Positions 1 through 11,400 of a stretch of 64,000 nucleotides of DNA are shown in pieces (position 1 is the stretch's first letter; each line of letters starts with the position of its first letter). The stretch is from Echinometra lucunter (Eukaryota > Echinodermata > Echinoidea > Camarodonta > Echinometridae), in assembly GCA_029962745.1 (NCBI GenBank), contig CM057156.1:1536187-1600186 (forward strand). Direction: 5' to 3'. The notes beneath the pieces are model-generated. The model was not told where the DNA came from, ran no database searches, and saw nothing but the letters and a program-made list of their open reading frames with translations. The position numbers and the translations under genes were made by a program.

Positions 1-1040
1 CAAGAAAAATGAACATTCTTTCGATTTATTGTTTGAGTATGACATGGCTATATCAATTCTGCAAGCATTTGGGGAAGAATTATGTTGATTCCTGACTTGA
101 AATTTCATATAAATCAATTTTTTGAAAAATGAATGGAGAGTTGTCCACGATGACATCACAGATGCTGGCAAAGTTGCCAACTCAAGGATCCCCATAATAG
201 GGATTTAGTGAAACTTTCAAAATTCATAACTCTTGAACAGACTGTCTGATGTTACTCAAACTTGCACTGTGTACTCTTCTTGTTCTTCTTCATTCACTGG
301 AAGAACACTGATGCCTGGATTGCATTCTCCTTTAAGAAACTGGCTAAGTCGAAAGTGAAAACTGGAGCAACTGTGACAGAAGCATCCTACTCACATAAAC
401 AGGAAATTCTCACAATATACTTCTATTGGGAGACTCCATGAAAAAATGTAAAAAATGAGTATGAAATTTTAAATGAACTGGATTGCAGGTGTGGAACAAC
501 TTTTACAGTGGAGGGGGGGGGGTCCCAGAGTACAATGCACTGGTGCCAGTCTGTTTTTTGGTTTGTTTTTTGTTTTTCTTAAGGGGATGTTTCAGTGCCC
601 TTTGAGTCTCATTTTCCATCCGCCAACAATAACAATGACATTGTTATGTAATCTTTCTAATCATCTTCAAATTTACAAGGCACTCAGTATCATACCAAGG
701 GACACATACTTTCCTTGATTTCTTTCTCTCTCTCTCTCTCTCTCTCTTTAGCACGTCATGCTTCTTCTTGGAGCCCAAAACTTGGCAAGTGAAACAAACT
801 TCTCTAACTCCCCTCATCATATTCCTTTCTACACTTGTTCCATGCTAAAGCCTTCACAGAACATTTAATATGATATTTTGCTTGCTTTTTATTAAATGCA
901 GCCAAGAAAATCTAAGTTAAACACTTTATACACACCTGTTATTTTTCATTTACACAATTCATGGCATAATGCACAGGTCTCTCTTTCTCTTTCTCTCTCT
1001 TTCTCTCCCCTCTCTCTCAAATTCTCATAATATTCAAGTA
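1..1040. other. non-coding stretch with CT tracts
   Basis: No protein or RNA gene is recognised. There is a G run near 511-519, a (CT)n microsatellite at about 721-748 and a CT-rich stretch at about 980-1018. It is probably intron 4 or a later intron of the minus-strand CERT gene, because no later CERT exon was found between here and 17.4 kb. Confidence 0.5.
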
Positions 1041-1216
1041 CAGTCAACTCTGCATAAGTCGAAGTTGCATAAGTCGAATAATTGCCTAAGTCGAAGGTCT
1101 GTACTGGGTCCCATTCCTTTATTTTCTATTGTTTTTGACCCCTCATAAGTGGAATTTTCTCTAAGTCGAAGCATTTTCTTCAGTCCCAAGAAATTTGACT
1201 TAGGCAGAGTTGACTG
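1041..1216. mobile_element. 176-bp MITE, pogo/Tigger-like ends, TA target site
   Basis: The left end starts CAGTCAACTCTGCATAAGTC. The right end read on the minus strand starts CAGTCAACTCTGCCTAAGTC. The match runs for about 25 bp and a TA dinucleotide flanks both ends. That is the arrangement of Tc1/mariner/pogo non-autonomous elements. AAGTCGAA motifs recur inside. There is no coding capacity. Confidence 0.75.
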
Positions 1217-1775
1217 TATCGGCAATGATTTCACCAGATATCCTTTCTCACCAAGAACTATTCAAATGTTGTGTATAGTAGGGGTAGCATTTTGTTGTAA
1301 GCTACGCTGAGGAGTTTCCATACATGTAGAATGATGTTTTTTATTCACATATTTCTGTCCTTTGCAGATCACTCACACTTGATTGGTTTTATCCTTCAAA
1401 GAGGTATATGTACCATACCTCATTCATGTTGCTCTAACATGCAACTTGGTGCTGAAAGGGGACATAACAAGGAATTACTCTCCTGGTACGTAATCAAAGC
1501 CAAACATACACTTTATTATGTTATTCAAGGTTGCCCTTTGATTTCCGTTCTTGGAAAGAGCTCAAAAATATGAATTTCAATGTTCAAACCATTGCACCGA
1601 TCCTATGCTTCATAGCCAGGAATACTAGAAGATTTACGTGCAGGAAAGCCTTATCCCACAATGACACCACAGAATGAAACTTCCTGGGTGAAGCTTGTGG
1701 TTAACATGGAAGTAATATCTTGAGGAAAATACAATGTACCAAATCATGCGGTGGTTTATGTTTACGGATATGTTC
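1217..1775. other. unannotated non-coding stretch
   Basis: No gene, tandem repeat or clear inverted repeat was seen. Short open frames here have no recognisable motif. Confidence 0.4.
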
Positions 1776-2793
1776 TTAAAGGAGAAGTCCAGACGATTTC
1801 CTTAAAATTACACTATATAAAGCTTAAAATTCAAGCTAACAAATAATGCTACTTTCATTTGTCAACGTGATTTTTAAATACCGATTAAGTGTTGGATGTT
1901 TTACTCCGAATAATTGAATTTCCCACCGAAACCCAAATATGGTCACTGGTCATATGACGTAGGAGATGCATCTGCACTGCGCATGCGCACATATTCCCTG
2001 TATGTTCTATGCAAAATGCCAATATGTCAAGCTTTTGGGTGTACATATCACACGAGTTCTGTTCCAAAGAGGTTTTTTTTGCAATCCCGAATCCCTTGAC
2101 GGACAGGGAGAGGTGTGCCCGATGGATTAATAATATTGGAACGGAAAAAATTTGAATTCAAAACTTATAAATATTCGAAGTAAAGGAAAGTATGCGAAGA
2201 CCACTTCGAGCTGGAATATTTTTCAATTGCCGGTGGATAGGGTCTATGCGTGATGGGCTACGAGCCCACGAGAAATTGTAAGGTCTTCCTGTCAATTGCC
2301 CATGGTCAGATTTAACAGTCTTTACAAATTCTGAGGCTAACAAGTAGGCACAAGAAGCATAAATAAAATCAGAAATGATATGGCTTGTAGATCTACTAAA
2401 ATTCAGAAAAACCAAGCTACGGCACGCGTATGATATGAGAGAACAAAACAAACAAAATGTGTACCTCTACTGCAGTGGATCGTACAGCTCGCGCTAGCGC
2501 TATGATATGCACACATATATACACGCACTGTACTATCGCTCGCAAAAGCCTCGCATCATCATATGCATCTCCTGTGTGCGGTGCAGTGCGGTGCATCTGC
2601 TATGTCACTGGGACAGGCTGCAAACTGTATTGTGGATAAAAACGGGCTCATACTAGAACTTCTGTTTATAACAGTTAATATAGATTACTCGGTAATCCTA
2701 GGGTATGTTGTGTAACGCAAGACATTTTCTAGCAGCTGAATTTTTTCTTTTTATGATCCATGCTTACAGAAATCACCTAGACTTCTCCTTTAA
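1776..2793. mobile_element. 1.0-kb TTAA-ended inverted-repeat element carrying a THAP relic
   Basis: The left end reads TTAAAGGAGAAGTCCAGACG. The right end on the minus strand reads TTAAAGGAGAAGTCTAGGTG. They match over about 26 bp with five mismatches, and TTAA stands at both ends. Inside, on the plus strand, is a broken THAP zinc-finger sequence at 2016-2222. THAP fingers are the DNA-binding domain of P-element-type and some other transposases as well as host regulators. The element is too short for a whole transposase, so it looks like a decayed internal-deletion derivative. The superfamily is not settled by the sequence. Confidence 0.6.
2016..2222 (+). pseudogene. degenerate THAP-type zinc finger
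   Basis: The reading starts MPICQAFGCTYHTSSVPKRF, giving the first two zinc ligands as C-X4-C. After a frame change in an eight-T run it continues FFAIPNPLTDRERCARWINN, matching the conserved P and W core of THAP domains. A third frame, after stop codons, gives KVCEDHFELEYF with the C-X2-H ligand pair. So the order C..C..P..W..C..H of a THAP domain is present, but one frameshift and at least three stops break it. No C-terminal transposase or host domain follows. It is probably a transposon relic rather than a host gene. Confidence 0.65.
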
Positions 2794-4272
2794 GCTACAT
2801 GTATCCATGCTACATGTACTTCATAGAGACTGATTGCAAAGACAGTAATTTTCTGATTTTGTTAATGTATATACAAGTTGTAGTTTTTTCCACCCTCCCC
2901 AGTAGTTAATTTCATTATTGAATCATAACTTCATATTTGTATTGTATTTCTATGTATGTTTCTTTCTTTGTTATGTTTGTATTGATTTATTAATTAAGCA
3001 CTTAGAAACAAAATGTATTAACGCTATATAAATGTTGTCTATTATCATTATCATTATTACCTGCAAAATAATTCTCTCTTTTGATTTTTTATATTTTTCG
3101 GTCATTTCAAATTATTTCTCAAGTGTATTATTTTTTAAACTGACATTTCATTAAAAAAATGTACATCGATGCCTACTTTATTGTCTAGTTCAAGTTTAAT
3201 TCCACAAAAAAATTCAATTCTCCAATTCAATTTTTTTGTCATTTAATAAATGAACAAAATGTTCTTTCGCGGAAAAATACATATTTACAAATCATTCACA
3301 TATTCCATATTTTTTTCAATGGTGTATTGAAGGGGGAGTTTATCCGGGCAGTAATAAATAAGGTAATGTAAAAATATATGCTGGTATCATAAATTCGCAC
3401 TTTAGTTTAATCGAGGACTAAATTGAGACAAACTATCATCAAAACTAATAGTTTGTATAGCAGTGCTCAGACAAGACAAAGCACAGCATTACAAAGGTTA
3501 TGATGGAATGAAAATTAGAAACTATAGAATTATCATGACTTTTCAATGGAAAATGAGGGGGGGAAAAGAAGAATCTCTTGGGTATTTACATCATATGTCA
3601 GTATATCCACAGAATACTTGTCTGAGGGCATCTTGCTTGCTCAGGTCAATAAAGATTTCAATAAAGTGTTTGGATGTCAATATTGGCAATGAGTCACACT
3701 AATTGTGATGATTCTGGATTTACAGCTTGTCTTTAATGCTTGCTTGATCCTAAAATGCATGCCGTAACGTACTGTCATGATATGTATTCGCCTCATCTTT
3801 CTTCTCATCTTTAGTCTATGGAGGATCACACATTGTTTGGTTTGATGTAGCATTTTTTTTTTTTTACTGACGATGGCCACTTGAAAAATTAGATCTTACC
3901 ACAAGACATCTGCTGTTTTAGGCAATGAATAATAATACAGATCTTCATCCAAGATTTTGATTATTGACAAGACGACAAGCGGGAGCGGAATTTTTCAAAA
4001 GGAAGGTGGGGCAATCAGCTTTTTCAAATGCCTGTTTTGCCTGAAGAATTTGCTGGCAAGCAAAAAAAAAAAAAAAAAGGGATCCTCAGCATTTTTAGGT
4101 GTCTATTTTACCACCAAAATTTGCTTATAAAAGCAAAAAAAAAAGGTCCTCGGCTTCAGGGGGGGGGGTGGGAAGCCGATTCACCCCCCCTCCGCCCGGA
4201 TCTGCCACTGTGCAGAGATACATGTAGCACGATAATAACTTACTATCTCTATTAACCCACTGCCTGAAACCA
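2794..4272. other. AT-rich non-coding stretch
   Basis: No gene recognised. The stretch about 2990-3060 ends in CTATATAAATGTTGTCTA followed by (ATT/ATC) repeats, which resembles the 3' end of a LINE or SINE, but no body could be tied to it. A-runs occur at about 4062-4077 and 4135-4144. A G run lies near 4160 and a C run near 4185. Confidence 0.4.
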
Positions 4273-4494
4273 GGCGTCCACTAGGGCGCGGTCAAGACGC
4301 GGAAAGCACATCTAGTAAATCCGCATTCATTCAGCAACCTCTCCGCATATTCTTGAAAGATTCCGCTCACTGTCTTAACCATTCTAAACACTTCCTAGCG
4401 TTTCCGCACTTTCCGGACAGGGCAAAATTTCCGTACACCTTCGGCAATTTGTCTGCATTGTCGTGAAGACATCCGCAGGACATCCCACCTTTCT

Positions 4495-4911
4495 TTAACC
4501 CATAGAAGTACAGAGCTTTTTAGAGGTCTAAATTAATCATCTTCAATCCTCAAATTGGCAACAAATATTATTTTTTCCACTCTTACATGATTTGAAAAAA
4601 ATAATTATAGATATAACATGAACCAAAATGAATTATGATTGCAAAATTTAATCAGAAATTGCCAATTTGAACACAGAAATAGTGATCATGTATTATTCAC
4701 TGCATTGCCAATTTAAAGAGTTTAATGATTAGTTACAATTAAACTGCTCTAATATCGAGAATGCCACACCATACAGTGTTGGGAATGGGCTCAAATTGTT
4801 CAGTGCATTTTTCTTTTTCTGCTCATGCATGATATGTTCTGCCCAACATTCTAGATCAACAGATAGTGCAAAAACGTCTCCTAAAGGAGACGTTGTACCT
4901 CTATGGGTTAA
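4495..4911. mobile_element. 417-bp TTAA-flanked MITE, family A, copy 1
   Basis: Both ends read TTAACCCATAGA(A/G)GTAC going inwards and carry TTAA. The inside contains CTCAAATTGGCAAC and long AT-rich stretches. A second copy in the opposite orientation lies at 53502-53906. TTAA at both ends suggests piggyBac-type mobilisation, which is inference. This copy sits inside the larger TIR element. Confidence 0.75.
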
Positions 4912-5149
4912 CACTACCGCAAACGCTCCTGAAAGCCTCCGCGAAGGCAACTAGAAGCGAGGCGGAATGTTTTAGGAAAGCTCAGAGCTGATTAGGAGAG
5001 TGCGCGGAGCGGCTGCGGACATTGCGGTCATGACACGAAAGGGTCAAGAGCTTGATGCCCAAATAGCATCATATTCGGAAGATAGGTTAAATAGTTAAAG
5101 GCTTATATTGTCATGACTGTAATTTGATGACAGGGAATAACACTATAAA

Positions 5150-5600
5150 AAAGCCAGTGTATATTTTTCCTCCCTCGCTGCGCTCGCTTGTATAATATTT
5201 AGATACAGGCTGGTCAAGGAAAGCAAACGAATTCAGCCAGCGAGGCGACCGAATTTACAATTCAGATTATCTTATAGGCCCATAGTATATTTTGATAACA
5301 AATTATCATTTTAACTTGAAGAAAGTGTACATCTTTTCTTGCTCGATGCACTTGCTCATATCATATTTAGATACAGGATGGTTTCGGACCGTAAACAAAT
5401 TCGGCGAGTGAATATTCTCAAATATATTTGAGGCCCATGCATTTGGATGACGAGTATCGTCAAAAGAGTGTACTTTTCCTCGCTCGCTTCACTCGCTCGT
5501 AATATTTAGAAACAGGGTAATATTGGATCAGCGAGGTGCCAAAATAGAGGCATATTTGGCAGCGAGGTAACCAAATATATCATGCAGATATCCCATATCC
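5150..5600. repeat. satellite-like ~180-bp repeat, locus 1 (about 3 diverged units)
   Basis: Diverged direct units share TCCTCGCTCGCTTCACTCGC-type cores, then TAATATTTAGATACAGG, AAACAAATTCGGC and a gap of GGCCCAT...TTTTGAT before the next core. The same unit occurs about four times at 48890-49500. There is no coding potential. Confidence 0.65.
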
Positions 5601-5901
5601 TATGCCAACGATATGACAAAATTTAACACCTTTTTCATGTCTTTCATAACAAAACGTATTTTATGCTTGCTCAATTTGCTCTCTTGCAAAATTTTAGAGG
5701 GGTGGTTCATAAACTAGAAAGAAGCGTCATCCCCCCCCCAAAAAAAGGAAGCTCGCAGCCTCTTAATATTACATTAAAGGAATAAAGATCTGCAACTGCA
5801 GTATTGTTTGAATTAACCTCCTGTGGTTTGTGGAAGGGGGTTGATTAGACTTCAGAATGCAGCTTAACTTTCGGAAAATTCAATCCTTACACCTCAAACA
5901 A

Positions 5902-6240
5902 TTAAAAATGTTCTAGCGGCACCCCTGTCTTTATGCTCCTTTGCTCAGTCAATCCATGTTTTACCCCCTTGTTGAATAATTCTGGCTGCGCCAGTGCATA
6001 TGAGAACAACACGAAGTCGGCACCAAATTTATAACCTTGCATTATTTCTTCATGTTGTCCACATATCTTCATGGTTGTCGGAAGGTCTTCCTGATTGTCC
6101 TCGTCCGTGATTTTGCCCCTCTTGGTGTGATCCCAGATGTGTCCGCGCTGTCCTGCTACGATCAGCTTTTTCCGCAGCATTTCCCGCCCTTCCCGGTTGA
6201 CTCCTAGGACGCTCCCAAGTATGTCTGCAGTCAGTAGCAG
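5902..6240 (-). CDS. unrecognised ORF inside the TIR element
   Basis: A minus-strand open frame of just over 110 codons ends at 5902. An ATG lies at 6180 (MLRKKLIVAGQRGHIWDHTK), and the frame is open upstream of it with residues such as LLLTADILGSVLGVNREGRE. It continues through KICGQHEEIMQGYKFGADFV to a stop after TGVPLEHF. I do not recognise a family. Its place just inside the right terminal repeat suggests a remnant of an element-encoded protein, perhaps the C-terminal end of a transposase or accessory protein. A chance open frame cannot be excluded. Confidence 0.3.
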   Translation of the reverse strand: MLLTADILGSVLGVNREGREMLRKKLIVAGQRGHIWDHTKRGKITDEDNQEDLPTTMKICGQHEEIMQGYKFGADFVLFSYALAQPELFNKGVKHGLTEQRSIKTGVPLEHF

Positions 6241-6366
6241 AGATTCTTTATGACCTAGGAAACCATGATGTGCTCACTTTTTCCCCGTCTGATGTGGAAA
6301 GAGTGCGAAATGACATAATTTGCTTCCGCAACCCTTCCTAGTCTTGTCGGCGCTCTAGTGGACGCC

Positions 6367-7541
6367 AGCCCTAAGTGAACAAGGTATCCCCTGTGTCATA
6401 AGGTTTATGGAATTATGGGAAATCTAAAGACTTTAGTGGTCAATGCAAAGATAAAACATTTCTCTGTATTTAAAAGTGTTTTACATTGGAAATGATTAGC
6501 TTTTTTGCTTTTTACTGTAATCTTTTTCAGTATGTACCACATTTTAAAAGAATACATCTTGCCTGGTACATGCAGAAACTCATTCCAACCCCGGGTCAAG
6601 AGAAATAACTATCTAAAATGCTTTATCTATAGAACTACATGCATACAATGAACAGGAATTTAAACTACTAAATTTTCAACTGAAACTACTACCGGGTAAC
6701 AATGTGTCCCCACATTATGGATTGCATTACAGAGATTTTAATTTCATCAACATTCCTCTTCTTTAGTCTTTAGTATCTTCTCTTCATTCCCTTTAAAGTT
6801 TGGTTGATTATTAACCTAATTGGTGTGGATCTTAGCCCAAGCCAAGTTGGATATACCACATGTACGCTACAAGACTTTGTTGGAGATTTCCTACGTGTAC
6901 ATGTACATGTACAGCAGAACTAGGTTATAAGTAATTAGACATGTCACAGGAAATATGGCACAGCAACATACAGTCTTTGCCAATATCTACTCAGAAATCA
7001 CAAGCTTATTAACCAAAAGTGATGATACATGCCTGCGTGTGTACATGAAGGAATTTAGGCCCCTTTTCAACTTAGTTCATGTTTTCAAATCCCTGTAATA
7101 GATGGACATAATCAAAGAAATGGGGAGTAAATACTAAGCACTGTAGAGCAGGCTAGTCATCATAATGTAAACATAAGATAATATTCAATATTATAAAACG
7201 GGTTCAAGGATGTAGCCAATAGCGAGTGCGTATGCATGTCACGTGTTCATGCTTTAATGCTACGCAACCTTCCAGCTGTGCATTTTCTGCGCAGCACTGT
7301 GCATTTTGGATGCATCACTTTACTTTTTGCGCGTAAAAACTAAGACGCCATGAAATACGCGTCCTTTCAAAGAGAAGTCCAAAGGATTTTGATGCGCTTA
7401 CTCGGGGGCGCATCACACTGGCTACGCTTGTGATGTCATAATAGAAAGCAGATGTTGCCTCTTTGTCTGTGCGGTCTGGGGAAATTTGGAGGGGTTTTAA
7501 CAAATTTTCCACTACAAAGTCATACTGCCAACCTGTTTTAT
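6367..7541. other. non-coding stretch
   Basis: No recognisable gene. A short TACATGTACATGTAC tract lies near 6897-6912. Nothing else stands out. Confidence 0.4.
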
Positions 7542-7722
7542 AAAACAAATAATGCACATATTTAAATTCGTGATGTTAGTGGCGATGCAGGCATCTCGGG
7601 TATTCACAATATTATGCAAAAGCACTCAGCGCAAGCGCCTCGTGCTTGTCGCACTTTGTGAATACCCTCGAGTGCGTTGCACCGCCACTAACACACTCAC
7701 ATCTGTGCATTATTTGTATATT
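7542..7722. mobile_element. foldback MITE, ~180 bp
   Basis: The arms are inverted copies. The left reads AAATAATGCACAT...GTTAGTGGCGATGCAG...GGGTATTCACAA and the right gives the reverse complement. The centre holds AGCGCAAGCGC. Almost the whole unit can pair with itself. Confidence 0.65.
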
Positions 7723-7930
7723 CTAGAGTGCTAAAAACTATTTGTACCATCCATAGTGCTTACAAATTTAAAGGGAACACAAAAATTTAATCGTCTTACA
7801 GGAAGTAAATCACATATGATCACTGGGGAAAAGGGTAGGTTTAGAGGGATCTTTGAAGGTGGCAAGAGAAGTAATTTCACTATTAAAATAGAAAGTGGGA
7901 TGTTGTTCCAAGCCTTTGATGCAGCCACTG

Positions 7931-7934
7931 ATTT

Positions 7935-7981
<47 letters not shown>

Positions 7982-8092
7982 CTTATTTATTTATGTATTC
8001 ATTTATTTATTCAATTATTTATCTATTTATTTATTCATTTATTTATTCATTTATTTATTCATTCATTCATTCATTTATCTATTTATTTTTGC
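7931..8092. repeat. (TTTA)n microsatellite, imperfect
   Basis: About 160 bp of ATTT units with interspersed C and G changes. Open frames that span it (poly FIYL) are products of the repeat. Confidence 0.95.
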
Positions 8093-8479
8093 AGAGACTC
8101 GATTTGACAAAATTGTTTTCTTTCTGGGAGTTAGGGAGTGGACAAGTGACTCCCATTTGGCTATTAAAGTACTTCTGTTATCTCCACTTATAAGCAAAGT
8201 ATTGTTATTAACCCTATAAGAGATTAATATGCTGAGCATGCAAGATGCAAATATTCAAAGTTCATATCAAGCTGAATTTGCTGTAAATTCTATAAAAAAC
8301 ACTGTTATCAACAAAGATATATGTATTACAATGTATATCTATTTCACCAAAGAAGCATACTGACACTTACAAGTATGAGATAAACATTGTGTATCTACCA
8401 ATTTTCCAAATATGATTACCAATGTATTTAAAAGTAAACACATCTAGTTTGATATCTTTAAGATTTATAACATACAAAA

Positions 8480-8950
8480 ACTGTTTTTATTCACATGGAC
8501 AGTATGACTGTGTGGCTTCCTTCATGGTTATGGATTTCTTGAGGTTTAAGAATACAAGCACAGGGTAAATATATCTACCTGTCCTTTGCCCTTAGCCAAT
8601 GTTATCTTTCAGGCCAAGGCTGTATGTAGTAATACATGTAGGTCATGCAGCACAGAAATGCTGGCATCACAAATCAATGGTCAAATGCAGAAGAGTTTTT
8701 TATCATACATATGTACAGTATGACACTGTAGCTTGCTTCAGGGTCAAGAAATTATTGTGGTTTAAGAATGTGAGCACAGGAAAAACACACCTACATGTAT
8801 CAGTCCCTTGATCTTGGTCAATTTTACAGATTACCTTTGTACGGTATTGAAGCAACTACCTTTCAGGCCAAGGCGGTATGTAGAAAAAGGTCATGCAGTG
8901 CAGAAATGTTAGTATGATGAATGAATCATTAAAGACAGAAGGGCAATCAG
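8480..8950. repeat. diverged tandem duplication, ~225-bp unit, 2 copies
   Basis: Direct copies share CAGTATGAC, GTTTAAGAAT, GAGCACAGG and CAGGCCAAGGC.GTATGTAG followed by GGTCATGCAG..CAGAAATG. The first copy is about 8500-8700 and the second about 8722-8950. No coding capacity. Confidence 0.6.
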
Positions 8951-9177
8951 TTCTGGTGCAAGGTTAGGCAAGGGTAATGATGTTACGCAAAACAGCTTTC
9001 TCCCCTATGCTACCCTATATGACAATTCTCTTTGAATTTCCAAAAAAAGTTTGGCCGTGAAAAAAAAATTGGGGGAATGTATGCATTTTAGTGCACTGGA
9101 ATCAGAATTATTAAGTGAAAAGAGTGTGGGATTTGGAAATAGATAGCATGAGGAGAAGGGGAAGACCAAGGACTATG

Positions 9178-9440
9178 GGTGTGTTTATTGAGGGTAACAG
9201 AGGGCTAATAAGCGACATAAGTTCCGAACTAGCTTTCCCGTTACCCATGTTAAACACACGAAAAAATAGACGAGTCTGACTCGGCTCGCAGGTTGAAACC
9301 TACAATTCAGGCGGATCAAAAAAGCGGTGTTCGGCATGGCTCGCGGATCACACTGATCACGTTTACACAACATAAAATTGCCGTGTTGAGCACGGGTTGC
9401 GTGGTGAACCCCCAAGCCGAGTCACAGTGTAAACACGGTA
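9178..9440. mobile_element. MITE with GTGTTTATTGAGGGTAACAG end, diverged copy
   Basis: The left end GTGTGTTTATTGAGGGTAAC and the following AGAGGGCTAATAAGCGAC match the right terminal repeat of the better copy at 45752-46186. The right end (AGTGTAAACACGG) is a weak inverted counterpart. Confidence 0.55.
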
Positions 9441-10198
9441 ATAAAGGATGACGACGATGATGAACTGATGATAAGCTATTCACATGTAGCTCCTGTGTAT
9501 GTATTTTGATAAGGAACTTGCAGCACTGTCCAGAGTATTCCTTTCAACACACTGACATTTATATCAGGAACATGTGCAGAAAAAAGGCACAGAATGAAAC
9601 AAAAGACACAATCTATTCAAACAAAAACAAGATGATTTGAAATATCAGAAGAGCTTCCTTGTGTAAAAGAGCAAATGAAGGTTAATTTCACAGGATAATT
9701 TGACAGGATAATTTGGAGTTCTTTCAAGTCCTAAATACTCCATCCTTGAAAATCAAGTTGTTTTTAATTTTTTGAATTGCATTTGATTGCGACTTTTTAT
9801 GCACAAGGCCACAGAAAAGATAAATGATGACGGCTGAGTTACACTTGCAATGTACATGGCATTGATAGATGGAACTGAAACCTGAACAAGTTTCTATTGT
9901 TACATTTGATATTCTTTGTTTGACATAAACTCCAACTGTTTTCAGCCTATGTCAGGCATTGAAAAAATGCAGATTGATAAAGAATACTTGTACTGGAACA
10001 AACCCAACATGAGTCTGTGGATCTGAAAACAAATATATCAAATAACATTGAAACTTCTACATCGACTTCTCAGTTATCCTTTGTTTTACTTGGCCTTTAC
10101 TCTATGATTAGGAGGTCATTTTCAAAAAATTTTTAAAAGTATTTTCAAAATCATGGAGATCTTGCTGTAGACATAGAATAACTGTTAGAATCAGGGGC
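9441..10198. other. non-coding stretch
   Basis: Nothing recognisable on either strand. Confidence 0.4.
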
Positions 10199-10330
10199 CT
10201 GTTTCTCAAAACTGTAATGAGTCTAAGTTCTTGGGCAACCCATAGAGACACATTAAATAGAATTAAGCCATTTCAATGGAATATCCACAAACTTACATGT
10301 AGAATTAAGATGGTTTCAGAAACAAACCCT
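10199..10330. mobile_element. degenerate copy of the GTTTC-ended hairpin MITE
   Basis: TTTCTCAAAACTGTAATGAG and GTCTAAGTTCTTGG, with an inverted GGTTTCAGAAAC at the far end, resemble the much better hairpin at 37208-37337. It is heavily diverged. Confidence 0.45.
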
Positions 10331-10821
10331 TGCATACCAATCTTTTTGACAGGTGTTCATTTGCCTTTATCGGTACTTAACATGTACATGTACTTAGGGG
10401 TTCCATGATATTTGCTCTGACGACAATTGCTCCAAAGGAAAATCTGCATGTTTAGCCAAACATAAAACCTAACCCCAAACCTAACACTAACTTTAATCCT
10501 TATTCTGAACACAAACCACTATCACAACCCCAACCCTAACCCTATGTCTTTGGAGAAATTAAGACAGGAGCAATTGTCACAGGAGCAAATGTCATGTCAC
10601 TGTACTTGAGATGTTTGATGCATTAAACAGATAGTGTAGAGCATCTGTGAAGTCAAACACGTTATGTGTATAAGTGGAGCTATGTATGCTTCAGCAGAAA
10701 TTGCTCTTGGCTATAAAAAGAACGTTAAATCATGCAGATATGAAGTTAGGATTCTGGTTTCCACATGGGCCTTAGTCTAGGTTTAGGGTAAGGTTAGCAA
10801 CTCTTTAGCTCACAAGGCTCC
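10331..10821. other. non-coding stretch with CCCTAA-like words
   Basis: The part about 10470-10545 is rich in CCTAACCC-like words but is not a regular telomeric array. No gene is seen. Confidence 0.4.
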
Positions 10822-11400
10822 TTAAAGGAAAAGGAAACCCTGGAGACAATTAAATCTTAATGAAAACATTAAAAGAGAGAGAAGCAATTAACAAAAAGTT
10901 AAATAAAAAATCGGTTACAAAATGAGAAAGTTATGAAAGTTTGAAAAGTCTCCATTTATTCTATGGCAATTAGCAATATCATTTCAAAATGGCAGATATT
11001 TTGTGGACAACAAATATCGAGGGCGACGTAACGCGACGAAACGCTGCAGATTTTAGACTCTTTTTCTCACCTTTTTATCTTGGAATTCCATCTTTTTTAA
11101 TTCTTCTACGAATCAACCAGGTTTTATAGTATGTGATAGTGAACATAATGGCTCAATTTGACTCCACCGGGAAAGATTTTTTGAGATCTTAGCAGCAGTT
11201 TTGACTTGCATTTATTCTAGAAAGAAAGGTACGTAATTCTTTTATACGGTCCCGCTCGATCATTTTTGTGCTGTTTTATTTTGTTTTCATATGAACCGCA
11301 ACAAAGTCGAATTACACAATTCTCGTATCGCCATCGCCACTCTGTTTATAACCGAGACACTTATTTGCCTGAACAGTACAACTGTCTGAGTCTGATCATC

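Larger units (their letters stand above)
4273..6366. mobile_element. 2.1-kb DNA transposon-like element with ~34-bp TIRs
   Basis: The left end starts GGCGTCCACTAGGGCGCGGT. The right end on the minus strand starts GGCGTCCACTAGAGCGCCGA. The similarity continues through CAAGAC and GGAA to about 34 bp. No target-site duplication could be fixed. It contains a nested TTAA MITE (4495-4911), a satellite-like stretch (about 5150-5600) and, near the right end on the minus strand, an open frame of just over 110 codons. I do not recognise the superfamily. Confidence 0.6.

Noticed and set aside
2158..2451. 97-codon minus-strand ORF as a gene
   Set aside because: It is the antisense shadow of the degenerate THAP sequence.
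10470..10550. Interstitial telomere-like CCCTAA words
   Set aside because: The words are irregular and few; no tandem hexamer array.
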